Assembly: GCF_004681975.1 (NCBI RefSeq)
Contig: NZ_SMLK01000002.1
Location: 186,001-250,000, forward strand
Direction: 5' to 3'
Length of the DNA: 64,000 bases
Source: Ramlibacter humi
GTDB taxonomy: Bacteria > Pseudomonadota > Gammaproteobacteria > Burkholderiales > Burkholderiaceae_C
Every line of letters begins with the position of its first letter. The stretch's first letter is position 1. A program made the translations under genes and the position numbers. Shown here piece by piece: positions 35,894 to 44,923 of this stretch. The notes under the pieces are model-generated. The model saw nothing but the letters and a program-made list of their open reading frames with translations. It made no database searches and was not told where the DNA came from.

Positions 35894-36790
35894 GTGCCTC
35901 CCGAGCATCCCCCCACGTTGGACCCCGCCGCGGCCGCTCGCTGGCCGCGCCGCGCCCCGCCGCGCTCCCCCTGGCTGCACGACGAAGTGGCGCGCCGCAT
36001 GGCCGAGCGCCTGGAATGGATCCGGCTGCAGCCGCAAGCGTGGGCGCACTGGTCGCCGCTGCGCGGTGGCCTGGCGGCGCAGGAACTGCTGGAGAAGCGC
36101 TACCCCTCCGCGCGCTGCCTGCTGGTCGAGCCCGACCCGGCGCGCGCGGCCGAAACGCGCCAGCTGCTCGGCCGCGCGTGGTGGCAGCGCTGGTCGGGCC
36201 CCGCGCGCGAGGTGGTCGCCATGGTGCCCGACGGCGCGGTGCAGATGCTCTGGGCCAACATGGCGCTGCACTTCGCCGCCGGCCCGCAGCAGCTGATGGC
36301 GCAGTGGCACCGCGCGCTGGCCACCGACGGCTTCCTGATGTTCTCCTGCTTCGGGCCCGACACCGCGCGCGAGCTGCGCGCGCTGTATGCCGCGCTGGGC
36401 TGGGGGCCCAGCGGCCCGGAATTCACCGACATGCACGACTGGGGCGACATGCTGGTGGCCGGTGGCTTCGCCGAGCCGGTGATGGACATGGAGCGCATCA
36501 CGCTCACCTGGGACTCGCCCGCGAAGCTGCTGGCGGAGCTGCGCGAGCTGGGCGCCAACCTGCACCCGGGGCGCTTCCCGGCGCTGCGCGGCCGCCGCTG
36601 GCGCGACCGGCTGCACGAGGAACTGGCGTCGCGGCTGCGCGGCCCGGACGGCCGGCTGGCGATCACTTTCGAGATCGTTTACGGCCATGCCATCCGTCCG
36701 GCGCCGCGCGTGCGCATGCAGGCCAGCACGTCGATCCCGGTGGACGACCTGCGCGGGCTGCTGCGAGGCGGCCCGCGCCCTCCGCGGTAG
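35894..36790 (+). CDS. SAM-dependent methyltransferase, BioC-like
   Basis: A protein of about 298 residues. The nucleotide-binding part is poorly conserved at motif I (RCLLVEPDPARAAETRQLL). The middle resembles BioC: MLWANMALHFAAGPQQLMAQWHRALATDGFLMFSCFGPDTARELR. BioC methylates malonyl-ACP in biotin synthesis, but no other bio gene is present, so this is a family resemblance only. The start is uncertain: GTG at 35894 or TTG at 35918. Confidence 0.75.
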   Translation: MPPEHPPTLDPAAAARWPRRAPPRSPWLHDEVARRMAERLEWIRLQPQAWAHWSPLRGGLAAQELLEKRYPSARCLLVEPDPARAAETRQLLGRAWWQRWSGPAREVVAMVPDGAVQMLWANMALHFAAGPQQLMAQWHRALATDGFLMFSCFGPDTARELRALYAALGWGPSGPEFTDMHDWGDMLVAGGFAEPVMDMERITLTWDSPAKLLAELRELGANLHPGRFPALRGRRWRDRLHEELASRLRGPDGRLAITFEIVYGHAIRPAPRVRMQASTSIPVDDLRGLLRGGPRPPR

Positions 36791-36857
36791 TCGATTTCCC
36801 GGGGGAGGCGTGTTGCGAGCCGCTACAATGCCCGGTTGATTTGAGACCGTACCGTCG

Positions 36858-37334
36858 ATGCCGGTTTTTCGCTTCGCGACCATCCAGGGCCAGGCCATCG
36901 TCTGGTTCCTCCAGCGCAACTGCTCGGTGACGCCGGCCCAGCTGGGCTGGTTCTACGCCTCGCTGTGCGTGGTGTCGCTGTCGATCGCCGCGTTCTTCTG
37001 GCTCCACGGTGCGACCCTGATCCTGCCTTTCGCCTGGCTGGAGCTCGGCGCGGTCGGGCTGGCCTTCCTGGCGTACGCGCGCCACGCGGCCGACGGCGAG
37101 CGCATCTCGCTGCAGGGCCGCCGGCTGGTGGTCGAGCTCGAGAGCGCGGGCCAGCTGCAGCGCACGGAGTTCGACCCCGACTGGGTGCGCGTGGAGCCGC
37201 GGGCCGGCGACCGCTCGCTCATCGAGGTGTCGGGGCGGGGCCGCACGGTGCGGGTGGGCCGCTTCCTGCGGCCCGAGCTGCGGCCGCTGCTGGCGCAGGA
37301 AATCAGGAGCGCGCTGCGCGAGCGGCAGGTTTGA
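36858..37334 (+). CDS. DUF2244 domain-containing membrane protein
   Basis: A 158-residue protein with two adjacent membrane helices (about 34-50 and 55-75) and a C-terminal soluble domain. DUF2244 proteins are commonly found just ahead of cytochrome oxidase genes, and this one is 40 bp before ctaC. Its role is unknown. A TACAAT at 36824-36829 may be its -10 element. It may form the first gene of the oxidase operon. Confidence 0.85.
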   Translation: MPVFRFATIQGQAIVWFLQRNCSVTPAQLGWFYASLCVVSLSIAAFFWLHGATLILPFAWLELGAVGLAFLAYARHAADGERISLQGRRLVVELESAGQLQRTEFDPDWVRVEPRAGDRSLIEVSGRGRTVRVGRFLRPELRPLLAQEIRSALRERQV

Positions 37335-37374
37335 CGAGTACGGGTTTGGATTGAGTAGATCGGAACGGAAAACG

Positions 37375-38538
37375 ATGAAGAGCCTTTCGAACAAGCTGGC
37401 GGGCCTGTTGGCAGTTTCGGGCGCGCTGGCGGCGGGCAGTGCCCACGCCGTGAACGACCTGCCCGGCGGGCCGGGCGTGCGGCAGCTGAACCTGCATCCC
37501 GCCGCCACGCGCATCGCCACCGAGCAGGCCTGGCTGCACTGGTTCATGCTGATCACCTGCACGGTGATCTTCATCCTGGTCTTCGCGGTGATGTTCTATT
37601 CCATCTGGAAGCACCGCAAGTCGGTCGGCCACAAGCCGGCCAACTTCCACGAGTCGGTGACGGTGGAAGTGATCTGGACGCTGATCCCCTTCATCATCGT
37701 GATCCTGATGGCGCTGCCGGCCACCAAGGTGCTGGTCGCCTCCAAGGACACCAGCAACGCCGACCTGACCATCAAGGCCACCGGCTACCAGTGGAAGTGG
37801 GGCTACGACTACCTGAACGGCGAAGGCTCCGGCCTGTCGTTCCTGTCCACGCTGGACGCCACGCACCGCGAGATCTCCAACGAAGGCGCTAAGGGCGACG
37901 TGCCCGACAACTACCTGCTGAAGGTGGACAACCCGCTGGTGGTGCCGGTCAACAAGAAGATCCGCATCGTCACCACGGCCAACGACGTCATCCACGCCTG
38001 GGGCATCCCGGCTTTCGGCGTGAAGCAGGACGCCATCCCCGGCTTCGTGCGCGACACCTGGTTCCGCAGCGAGAAGACCGGCGACTTCTACGGCCAGTGC
38101 TACGAGCTTTGCGGCAAGGAGCACGCCTACATGCCCATCCACGTGAAGGTGGTGAGCGCGCAGGAATACACCGCCTGGGTGGCCGACCAGCAGAAGAAGA
38201 TGGCGGCCAAGCAGGACGACCCGAACAAGGTCTGGACGCTGCCCGACATCCAGGCCCGCGGCGAGAAGGTCTACGCGGCCAACTGCGCCGCCTGCCACCA
38301 GCCCAACGGCAAGGGCGCCGGCCCGATCAAGCCGCTGGACGGCTCGCCCGTGGTGCTGGACGCCGACAAGGCCAAGCAGATCCAGGTGGTGCTCAACGGC
38401 CGCAACGCCATGCCGTCCTGGAAGCAACTGAGCGACACCGACATCGCCGCCGTCATCAGCTTCACCAAGAACAACTGGTCCAACAAGACCGGCCAGCTGG
38501 TCCAGCCTTCCGAAGTGCTGGCGCAGCGCGGCAAGTAA
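37375..38538 (+). CDS. ctaC: Cytochrome c oxidase subunit II with fused cytochrome c domain
   Basis: A 387-residue membrane-anchored subunit. The signal/anchor MKSLSNKLAGLLAVSG is followed by two membrane helices (about 60-85 and 100-125). A CuA cupredoxin domain follows, with its ligands in C242-x3-C246-x3-H250-x2-M253 and the upstream HAWGIPAFG. A C-terminal class I cytochrome c (C304-A-A-C307-H308) is fused on, as in caa3-type oxidases. Electrons would enter at the fused haem and pass through CuA to CtaD. A TTGACG at 37331 with a weak -10 could give an extra promoter. Confidence 0.95.
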   Translation: MKSLSNKLAGLLAVSGALAAGSAHAVNDLPGGPGVRQLNLHPAATRIATEQAWLHWFMLITCTVIFILVFAVMFYSIWKHRKSVGHKPANFHESVTVEVIWTLIPFIIVILMALPATKVLVASKDTSNADLTIKATGYQWKWGYDYLNGEGSGLSFLSTLDATHREISNEGAKGDVPDNYLLKVDNPLVVPVNKKIRIVTTANDVIHAWGIPAFGVKQDAIPGFVRDTWFRSEKTGDFYGQCYELCGKEHAYMPIHVKVVSAQEYTAWVADQQKKMAAKQDDPNKVWTLPDIQARGEKVYAANCAACHQPNGKGAGPIKPLDGSPVVLDADKAKQIQVVLNGRNAMPSWKQLSDTDIAAVISFTKNNWSNKTGQLVQPSEVLAQRGK

Positions 38539-38560
38539 AGACAAGCACCGAGGTACCTCC

Positions 38561-40246
38561 ATGAGCGCAGTTCTCGACCCCCACGGCCACGCGGGCGATC
38601 ACGCCCACGACGACCACCACGGCGCGCCCACCGGCTGGCGGCGCTGGGTCTACGCGACCAACCACAAGGACATCGGCACGCTGTACCTGCTGTTCTCGTT
38701 CACCATGCTGATGGTGGGCGGGGTGCTGGCGCTGGGCATCCGCGCCGAGCTGATGTACCCGGGCCTGCAGCTGGTGAACCCCGAGCTGTTCAACCAGTTC
38801 ACCACCATGCACGGCCTGATCATGGTGTTCGGCGCCATCATGCCGGCGTTCGTGGGCTTCGCGAACTGGATGATCCCGCTGCAGATCGGCGCCAGCGACA
38901 TGGCGTTCGCGCGCATGAACAACTTCAGCTTCTGGCTGATGATCCCGGCCGCGCTGATGCTGGTGGGCTCGTTCTTCATGCCCGGCGGCGCGCCCGCCGC
39001 CGGCTGGACGCTGTACGCGCCCCTGACGCTGCAGATGGGCCCGTCGATGGATGCCGGCATCTTCGCGATGCACATCCTGGGCGCCAGCTCGATCATGGGC
39101 TCGATCAACATCATCGTGACCATCCTCAACATGCGCGCCCCCGGCATGACGCTGATGAAGATGCCGATGTTCGCGTGGACCTGGCTGATCACGGCCTACC
39201 TGCTGATCGCGGTGATGCCCGTGCTGGCCGGCGCCATCACGATGACGCTGACCGACCGCCACTTCGGCACCACGTTCTTCAACCCCGCGGGCGGCGGCGA
39301 CCCGGTGATGTACCAGCACATCTTCTGGTTCTTCGGCCACCCCGAGGTCTACATCATGATCCTGCCGGCCTTCGGCATCGTCAGCCAGGTCGTGCCCGCC
39401 TTCGCGCGCAAGCGCCTGTTCGGCTACGCCTCCATGGTGTACGCGACGAGCTCGATCGCCATCCTGTCGTTCATCGTGTGGGCGCACCACATGTTCACCA
39501 CCGGCATGCCGGTGACCGGCCAGCTGTTCTTCATGTACGCGACCATGCTGATCGCGGTGCCCACGGCCGTGAAGATCTTCAATTGGATCGCGACCATGTG
39601 GCAGGGCTCGATGACGTTCGAGACCCCCATGCTGTTCGCGGTGGGCTTCATCTTCGTGTTCACGATGGGCGGCTTCACCGGCCTGATCCTGGCCATGGCG
39701 CCGATCGACCTGCTGCTGCAGGACACCTACTACGTCGTGGCGCACTTCCACTACGTGCTGGTGGCCGGCTCGCTGTACGCGCTGTTCGCCGGCTTCTACT
39801 ACTGGTCGCCCAAGTGGACCGGCGTCATGTACAACGAGACGCGCGGCAAGATCCACTTCTGGTCGTCGCTGATCTCCTTCAACGTCACCTTCTTCCCGAT
39901 GCACTTCCTCGGGCTGGCCGGCATGCCCCGCCGCTACGCCGACTACCCGATGCAGTTCGCCGACTTCAACTGGATCGCCTCCGTCGGCGCCTTCTGGTTC
40001 GGCCTGTCGCAGGTGTACTTCTTCTTCTTCGTGGTGCTGCCCGTCATGCGCGGCAAGGGCGAGCCCGCGGGCCAGCGCCCCTGGAACGACGCGGACGGCA
40101 AGGGCGCCGAAGGCCTGGAATGGGAAGTGCCGTCGCCGGCCCCGTTCCACACCTTCGAGACGCCGCCCAAGCTGGACGCCAGCGCCACCCGCGTGCTGGA
40201 CGCGCTGCCGTCCCACGTGAACCCGAACTCCGGCGCCGCCCACTGA
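38561..40246 (+). CDS. ctaD: Cytochrome c oxidase subunit I
   Basis: A 561-residue, 12-helix core subunit that binds haem a, haem a3 and CuB and reduces oxygen while pumping protons. Helix VI carries FWFFGHPEVYIMILPAFGI (CuB His and the His-Tyr crosslink region). WAHHMFTTGMP supplies two further CuB histidines. AHFHYVL contains the haem ligands. The His/Asp-rich N-terminus (HGHAGDHAHDDHHG) is unusual in length and may help copper handling. It lies 22 bp after ctaC. Confidence 0.96.
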   Translation: MSAVLDPHGHAGDHAHDDHHGAPTGWRRWVYATNHKDIGTLYLLFSFTMLMVGGVLALGIRAELMYPGLQLVNPELFNQFTTMHGLIMVFGAIMPAFVGFANWMIPLQIGASDMAFARMNNFSFWLMIPAALMLVGSFFMPGGAPAAGWTLYAPLTLQMGPSMDAGIFAMHILGASSIMGSINIIVTILNMRAPGMTLMKMPMFAWTWLITAYLLIAVMPVLAGAITMTLTDRHFGTTFFNPAGGGDPVMYQHIFWFFGHPEVYIMILPAFGIVSQVVPAFARKRLFGYASMVYATSSIAILSFIVWAHHMFTTGMPVTGQLFFMYATMLIAVPTAVKIFNWIATMWQGSMTFETPMLFAVGFIFVFTMGGFTGLILAMAPIDLLLQDTYYVVAHFHYVLVAGSLYALFAGFYYWSPKWTGVMYNETRGKIHFWSSLISFNVTFFPMHFLGLAGMPRRYADYPMQFADFNWIASVGAFWFGLSQVYFFFFVVLPVMRGKGEPAGQRPWNDADGKGAEGLEWEVPSPAPFHTFETPPKLDASATRVLDALPSHVNPNSGAAH

Positions 40247-40267
40247 CGGCTGCGGGAACCCAGGCCC

Positions 40268-40381
40268 ATGCCGACCGAAGAGCAGAAGAAAGCCAACCGC
40301 CGCCTGGCCTGGATCCTGGCATCGGTGGTGCTCGTGTTCTTTCTCGGCTTCATCGCCAAGATGGCGCTGCTGAGGGGCTGA
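40268..40381 (+). CDS. Small cytochrome oxidase assembly protein (37 aa)
   Basis: A tiny protein with a charged start (MPTEEQKKANRRLAW) and one membrane helix (about 14-32). Such 35-40 residue proteins sit between ctaD and ctaG in Burkholderiales and are annotated as cytochrome oxidase small assembly proteins. The precise role is unknown. It is 21 bp after ctaD and 4 bp before ctaG. Confidence 0.8.
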   Translation: MPTEEQKKANRRLAWILASVVLVFFLGFIAKMALLRG

Positions 40382-40385
40382 GGAC

Positions 40386-40976
40386 ATGGGGCTGCGCGCG
40401 GAGAACGCCCGCATGGTGCGCAAGCTGGTGGTCGTGGCCGCCGGCATGTTCGCCTTCGGCTATGCGCTGATCCCGCTGTACAAGCACATCTGCGAGATCA
40501 CCGGCATCAACATCCTGGCGCTGGGCGAGAAGCAGGTGCCGGGCGGCTCCAACGCCGCGGCCAATTCGCAGGTGGACCGCACCCGCACCATCACCGTGGA
40601 ATTCGACGCCAACGCGCGCGGTCCGTGGCAGTTCAAGCCGGCGGTTTCGCAGCTGAAGGTGCATCCGGGCGAGCTGGCCACCGTGATGTACGAGTTCCAG
40701 AACGTGCAGGACCACCGGATGTCCGCGCAGGCCATCCCCAGCTATGCGCCGCGGCAAGCCGCCGCGCACTTCAACAAGCTGGAATGCTTCTGCTTCAACC
40801 AGTACACGCTGGAGCCCGGCGAGAAGAAGCAGTGGCCGGTCGCCTTCGTCATCGACCCCAAGCTGTCGAAGGACGTGACCACCATCACGCTGTCCTACAC
40901 GTTCTTCGAAGTGGGCGGCAAGACGCCCGCCCCGCCGCAGGCCGCGGCAGGCCGGGAAGGCGGGGAGCGTGGATGA
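40386..40976 (+). CDS. ctaG: Cytochrome c oxidase assembly protein CtaG (Cox11)
   Basis: A 196-residue protein with a single N-terminal membrane helix (about 12-30) and a periplasmic Ig-like domain. The copper-binding C134-F-C136 motif is in ECFCFNQYTLEPGE. It delivers copper to the CuB site of CtaD. The stop overlaps the next small gene (ATGA). Confidence 0.93.
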   Translation: MGLRAENARMVRKLVVVAAGMFAFGYALIPLYKHICEITGINILALGEKQVPGGSNAAANSQVDRTRTITVEFDANARGPWQFKPAVSQLKVHPGELATVMYEFQNVQDHRMSAQAIPSYAPRQAAAHFNKLECFCFNQYTLEPGEKKQWPVAFVIDPKLSKDVTTITLSYTFFEVGGKTPAPPQAAAGREGGERG

Positions 40977-41149
40977 AATTCGTGCGTACCGTGCGCGCGG
41001 TGGCCTGGTCGTTCCTGGGCATCCGCAAGCGCAGCGGCCTGGAAGAGGACATGCAGCGGCTCAACCCGCTGCACGTCGTGGCCGTGGCGCTGGTGCTGGT
41101 GGCGCTGTTCGTGGGCGGGCTGATCGCGCTCGTCCACTGGGTCGTGTAG
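40973..41149 (+). CDS. DUF2970 domain-containing small membrane protein (58 aa)
   Basis: A short protein with an N-terminal basic amphipathic part (WSFLGIRKRSGLEEDM) and one C-terminal membrane helix (about 35-56). DUF2970 proteins occur between ctaG and ctaE in Betaproteobacteria. A supernumerary subunit or an assembly factor is plausible. It overlaps ctaG by 4 bp. Confidence 0.85.
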   Translation: MKFVRTVRAVAWSFLGIRKRSGLEEDMQRLNPLHVVAVALVLVALFVGGLIALVHWVV

Positions 41150-41190
41150 GCATCTAGAGAAATCACCGAGAGAGTCGAGGAAGCAAAACC

Positions 41191-42072
41191 ATGAGCGCAA
41201 CCAGCGGCAGCCAGCCCTACTACTTCGTGCCGCATCCCTCGCGGCACCCGGCCTTCGCGGCCTTCGGCCTGTTCTTCGTCATCTTCGGCGCCGCCCAGTG
41301 GATCAATGGCCACGATTGGGGCAAGTGGTCGGTGCTGTTCGGCCTGCTGTGGCTGTTCGGCGTGCTGTTCCAGTGGTTCCGCGACGCCATCGGCGAGAGC
41401 GAAGGCGGCCAGTACAGCCACAAGATCGACCTCTCGTTCCGCTGGAGCATGAGCTGGTTCATCTTCTCGGAGGTGATGTTCTTCGGCGCGTTCTTCACGG
41501 CCCTGTGGTGGATGCGCGCGCACTCGGTGCCCGCCCTGGGCAGCCTGGACAACGCGCTGCTGTGGCCCGACTTCAAGGCCGTGTGGCCCACCGTCGCGCC
41601 GGGCGCCACCGCTTCGCCCGCCGGCATCATCGAGCCGTTCCAGACGATGACGCCGTTCTGGCTGCCGACCATCAACACCGCGCTGCTGCTGTCGTCCGGC
41701 GTCACGCTGACCATCGCCCACCACCTGCTGCGCGACAACGCGCCGCGCGGCAAGGTCGTCGCCTGGATGTGGGTCACGGTGCTGCTGGGCCTGACCTTCG
41801 TGTTCGTGCAGGGCTACGAGTACTTCCACGCCTACCACGAGCTGAACCTGAAGCTCACCTCCGGCGCCTACGGCTCCACCTTCTTCATGCTGACCGGCTT
41901 CCACGGCTTCCACGTGATCGTCGGCATGCTGATGCTGCTGTTCATCACCATCCGCCTGATGAAGGGCCACTTCACCGCCGAGCGCCACTTCGGCTTCGAA
42001 GGCGCCGCCTGGTACTGGCACTTCGTGGACGTGGTGTGGCTGGGCCTGTACACGCTGGTCTACTGGCTTTGA
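41191..42072 (+). CDS. ctaE: Cytochrome c oxidase subunit III
   Basis: A 293-residue, seven-helix subunit. It has SWFIFSEVMFFGAFFTALWW and the C-terminal TGFHGFHVIVG and WYWHFVDVVWLGLY, all subunit III signatures. It supports proton uptake and stability of CtaD. It lies 41 bp after the DUF2970 gene and is followed by a terminator, which closes the structural operon. Confidence 0.96.
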   Translation: MSATSGSQPYYFVPHPSRHPAFAAFGLFFVIFGAAQWINGHDWGKWSVLFGLLWLFGVLFQWFRDAIGESEGGQYSHKIDLSFRWSMSWFIFSEVMFFGAFFTALWWMRAHSVPALGSLDNALLWPDFKAVWPTVAPGATASPAGIIEPFQTMTPFWLPTINTALLLSSGVTLTIAHHLLRDNAPRGKVVAWMWVTVLLGLTFVFVQGYEYFHAYHELNLKLTSGAYGSTFFMLTGFHGFHVIVGMLMLLFITIRLMKGHFTAERHFGFEGAAWYWHFVDVVWLGLYTLVYWL

Positions 42073-42096
42073 GCCGCGCGCGCACCGCGAAACGAC

Positions 42097-42119
42097 AAGG
42101 GCCGCATCCGCGGCCCTTT
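42097..42119 (+). terminator. Rho-independent terminator after ctaE
   Basis: The hairpin AAGGGCCGC - ATCC - GCGGCCCTT is followed by TTG TTC TT. It starts 24 bp after the ctaE stop and 21 bp before the stop of the convergent DUF2909 gene. Confidence 0.8.
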
Positions 42120-42139
42120 GTTCTTGGCGGTGTCGCGGC

Positions 42140-42361
42140 TCAGGCGCCGGCCGGGATGCCCGTGGGATGGATCCAGCCCAGCTTCCACGCCACCAGGATG
42201 CAGATGAACAGCAGGATGGAAAAGCCGACGCGGAAAGCGAGGGCGCGCGCCATGTTGCTGGTCTTGGGCTTGCCGCCTTGCCCGTCGCGCATCATGAACC
42301 ACAGCGCCGAGCCCAGGCTGCCCAGGATGGCGATGAAAGCCAGCAGCACGAGGTATTTCAT
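42140..42361 (-). CDS. Twin-transmembrane protein (DUF2909, 73 aa)
   Basis: A small protein with two helices (about 3-22 and 42-62) separated by a short basic, Lys/Gly-rich loop. Members of DUF2909 are found opposite SURF1 in this position of Burkholderiales oxidase loci. Function is unknown. It diverges from SURF1, with 24 bp between the two ATGs. Confidence 0.82.
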   Translation of the reverse strand: MKYLVLLAFIAILGSLGSALWFMMRDGQGGKPKTSNMARALAFRVGFSILLFICILVAWKLGWIHPTGIPAGA

Positions 42362-42385
42362 GCCGCCGATTATCGGCGCGGCGCC

Positions 42386-43108
42386 ATGAAGGGCCGCCGC
42401 TTCTGGCTGCTGACCCTGGCCGCCGTGCTGGGCATGGCGGCGACATTCGCGCTCGGCCTTTGGCAGCTCGGCCGCGCCCACCAGAAGGAAGCGCTGACCG
42501 CGGCGGTCGAGGCGCGCAAGCACGACGCGCCGCTGTCGCAGGCCGAGTTCCTGGACGCCAACCGCGTTTCGATGCTCTACCGGCCCGTGGTGCTGCGCGG
42601 CCAGTGGGACGCGGCGCACACCGTGTTCCTGGACAACCGCCAGATGGACGGCAGGGTGGGCTTCTACGTGGTCACGCCGCTGAAGCTGGCGGGCAGCGGC
42701 CGCGCGGTGCTGGTGCAGCGCGGCTGGGCGCCGCGCAACTTCCAGCATCGCGACCAGCTGCCGCCGGTGGAGACACCCGCCGGCGAAGTGGAGGTGGCGG
42801 GCCGCATCGCCCCGCCGCCCGCCAAGCTATACCAGTTCGGTTCGGCCGGCACCGGCCCCATCCGGCAAAATCTCGACTTGGCGCCGTTCGCCGCCGAGAC
42901 CCGTCTCCCGCTCCTGGCCGACGTCAGCGTGCAGCAGGCCGGCGCCGCCGCCGGGGGCCTGTGGCGCGACTGGCCCGAGTCGTCGGGCGCCCGCGGTCCC
43001 GAGACGAACTACGGCTACGCCTTCCAGTGGTGGGCCCTGTGCGCGCTCATCGCCATCCTCTATGCCTGGTTCCAGTTCATCCAACCCCGCCGCCGCCGAC
43101 AAGCCTGA
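42386..43108 (+). CDS. SURF1 family cytochrome oxidase biogenesis protein
   Basis: A 240-residue protein anchored by helices at both ends (about 5-22 and 215-233), with a periplasmic domain between them. Family signatures are GLWQLGRAHQKEAL, NRQMDGRVGFYVVTPL, VLVQRGWAP and the C-terminal NYGYAFQWWAL. SURF1 assists haem a insertion into subunit I. It overlaps the next gene by 47 bp in another frame. Confidence 0.92.
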   Translation: MKGRRFWLLTLAAVLGMAATFALGLWQLGRAHQKEALTAAVEARKHDAPLSQAEFLDANRVSMLYRPVVLRGQWDAAHTVFLDNRQMDGRVGFYVVTPLKLAGSGRAVLVQRGWAPRNFQHRDQLPPVETPAGEVEVAGRIAPPPAKLYQFGSAGTGPIRQNLDLAPFAAETRLPLLADVSVQQAGAAAGGLWRDWPESSGARGPETNYGYAFQWWALCALIAILYAWFQFIQPRRRRQA

Positions 43109-43781
43109 GCGCTTCGAACAGCCGCTGGACCTCACCGTCCACGCGCTGCCGGGCCCGCGCGAGGTCGAACAGGCCGAGCGCACTTCGCGCGGCCGCTTCA
43201 AGATGCTGATGGTCGCGCTGATCTGCGCCGCGCCCGTCGCCGCCTCGTACTTCACCTACTACGTCGTGCGGCCGGAAGGCCGCCGCAACTTCGGCGAACT
43301 GATCGAACCGCAGCGCGCCATGCCGGCCATCGAGGCGACGACCCTCGACGGCGCCAAAGTGCCGCTGGCCAGCGTGAAGGACCAGTGGCTGCTGGTCAGC
43401 GTGGCCGGGGGCGCATGCGACGCGCAATGCGAGCAGCATCTTTACCTGCAGCGGCAGCTGCGCGAGGCGCTGGGCCGCGACAAGGACCGCGTGGATTGGG
43501 TCTGGCTCATTGACGATGCCGTGCCCGTGCGCGACGCGCTGCGTCCCGCGCTGGCGCATGCCACGGTGCTGCGCCTGCCGAAGGAGCAGCTGGCGCAGTG
43601 GCTGCAGCCCGCGGCGGGTGCCGCGCTGGAGGACCACCTGTACGTGGTCGATCCCATGGGCCACTGGATGATGCGATTCCCGGTGAAGCTGGATCGCGAA
43701 GGCGCGGCGAAAGCCAAGCGCGACCTGGAAAGGCTGATGCGCGCATCGGCCGGCTGGGACCAGGCGGGGCGGGGCAAGTGA
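43062..43781 (+). CDS. Membrane-anchored thioredoxin-like protein of the oxidase locus, unassigned
   Basis: A 239-residue protein with a hydrophilic N-terminus, one membrane helix (about 47-67) and a periplasmic domain. That domain resembles the SCO/thioredoxin fold: KVPLASVKDQWLLVSVAGGACDAQCEQHLYLQRQLREAL. The Cys pair is C-x3-C, as in SCO copper chaperones, but with no proline after it. A late LYVVDPMGHWMMRFP resembles the strand carrying the third SCO ligand, without an obvious equivalent His. It overlaps both SURF1 (47 bp) and ctaA (GTGA), so a role in oxidase assembly is likely but unproven. Confidence 0.75.
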   Translation: MPGSSSSNPAAADKPERFEQPLDLTVHALPGPREVEQAERTSRGRFKMLMVALICAAPVAASYFTYYVVRPEGRRNFGELIEPQRAMPAIEATTLDGAKVPLASVKDQWLLVSVAGGACDAQCEQHLYLQRQLREALGRDKDRVDWVWLIDDAVPVRDALRPALAHATVLRLPKEQLAQWLQPAAGAALEDHLYVVDPMGHWMMRFPVKLDREGAAKAKRDLERLMRASAGWDQAGRGK

Positions 43782-44923
43782 ACGGCGTCGATCTTTCTCC
43801 CGCACTGCACGTCATGCTGATGGGCGCGGTGCTGGCGCTCGGCCCCGTCGGCTGGCTGTGGCTGCGCCACCGCGGCACCACGCCGGCGCGGCGCCTCGCA
43901 TTGCTCACGGGGCTGACGCTGTTCCTCACGTTCGACCTGATCGTCTTCGGCGCCTTCACGCGCCTGACCGATTCGGGCCTGGGCTGCCCCGACTGGCCGG
44001 GCTGCTACGCCAACGCCTCGCCGGCCGGCGCGCATGCCGAGATCAGCGCGGCGCAGGCGCAGATGCCCACCGGGCCGGTGACGCACACCAAGGCCTGGAT
44101 CGAGATGGTCCACCGCTACCTCGCCACCGGCGTCGGTGCGCTCATCCTGCTGCTGGCCGTGGGCACCTGGGTGCTGCGCAAGCGCGCGGCGCTGCCGGTG
44201 CATCCGTGGTGGCCGACGGCCACGCTGGCTTGGGTGTGCCTGCAGGGCGCATTCGGCGCGCTAACGGTGACGATGAAGCTGTTCCCGGCGATCGTCACGA
44301 TGCACCTGCTGGGCGGCATCGTGCTGCTGGCTTTGCTGGTGCGGCAGGAGTTCGCGTACCGGCACGGCGAGGGCTCGTCGCGCATCACGGCCTTGCCGGC
44401 GCCCGCGCGCGCGCTGCTGCTCGCCACGCTGGCCGCGGTGTGGCTGCAAGTCGCGTTGGGCGGCTGGGTCAGCACGAACTACGCGGTCCTCGCGTGCACG
44501 CAGTTCCCGACGTGCCAAGGCTCCTTGTGGCCGCCGATGGATTTCGCCCAGGGCTTCGAGCTGTGGCGTCCCCTGGGTCTCACCTCCTCGGGTGAGCACG
44601 TGAGTTTCGCGGCGCTCACCGCCATCCACTATGCGCACCGCCTGATGGCGTACGTGGCGCTCGCCCTGCTCGTCACAACGGCGTGGCGCCTGCGGCAGCG
44701 CCTGCCCGGCATCGCGCGCCTGCTGGCCGCGCTGGCCGCCTGGCAGCTCGCCAGTGGCTTGTCGAACGTGGTGCTCGGATGGCCGCTGGTCGCCGCCCTG
44801 GCCCACACCGGCGGGGCCGCCGCCACCATCGCGGTGCTGACCTGGGGCGTGTGCGCCAGCCGCAGCACGCGCACCGCGGCACGGCATGCCGCGGACCTGC
44901 ATGCCCAAGGAGCGCGCCCATGA
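43778..44923 (+). CDS. ctaA: Haem A synthase (COX15/CtaA)
   Basis: A 381-residue membrane protein with about eight helices that oxidises haem O to haem A. It has the conserved [22 protein letters not shown] and [14 protein letters not shown], and the C-terminal repeat [13 protein letters not shown], which supply haem-ligating histidines. [17 protein letters not shown] gives the second Cys pair. It starts with GTG overlapping the previous stop and ends overlapping ctaB. Confidence 0.93.
   Translation: MNGVDLSPALHVMLMGAVLALGPVGWLWLRHRGTTPARRLALLTGLTLFLTFDLIVFGAFTRLTDSGLGCPDWPGCYANASPAGAHAEISAAQAQMPTGPVTHTKAWIEMVHRYLATGVGALILLLAVGTWVLRKRAALPVHPWWPTATLAWVCLQGAFGALTVTMKLFPAIVTMHLLGGIVLLALLVRQEFAYRHGEGSSRITALPAPARALLLATLAAVWLQVALGGWVSTNYAVLACTQFPTCQGSLWPPMDFAQGFELWRPLGLTSSGEHVSFAALTAIHYAHRLMAYVALALLVTTAWRLRQRLPGIARLLAALAAWQLASGLSNVVLGWPLVAALAHTGGAAATIAVLTWGVCASRSTRTAARHAADLHAQGARP

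Noticed and set aside
35894-36790. Biotin synthesis gene bioC
   Set aside because: Resemblance is limited to the middle region, motif I is weak, and no other bio genes are nearby.
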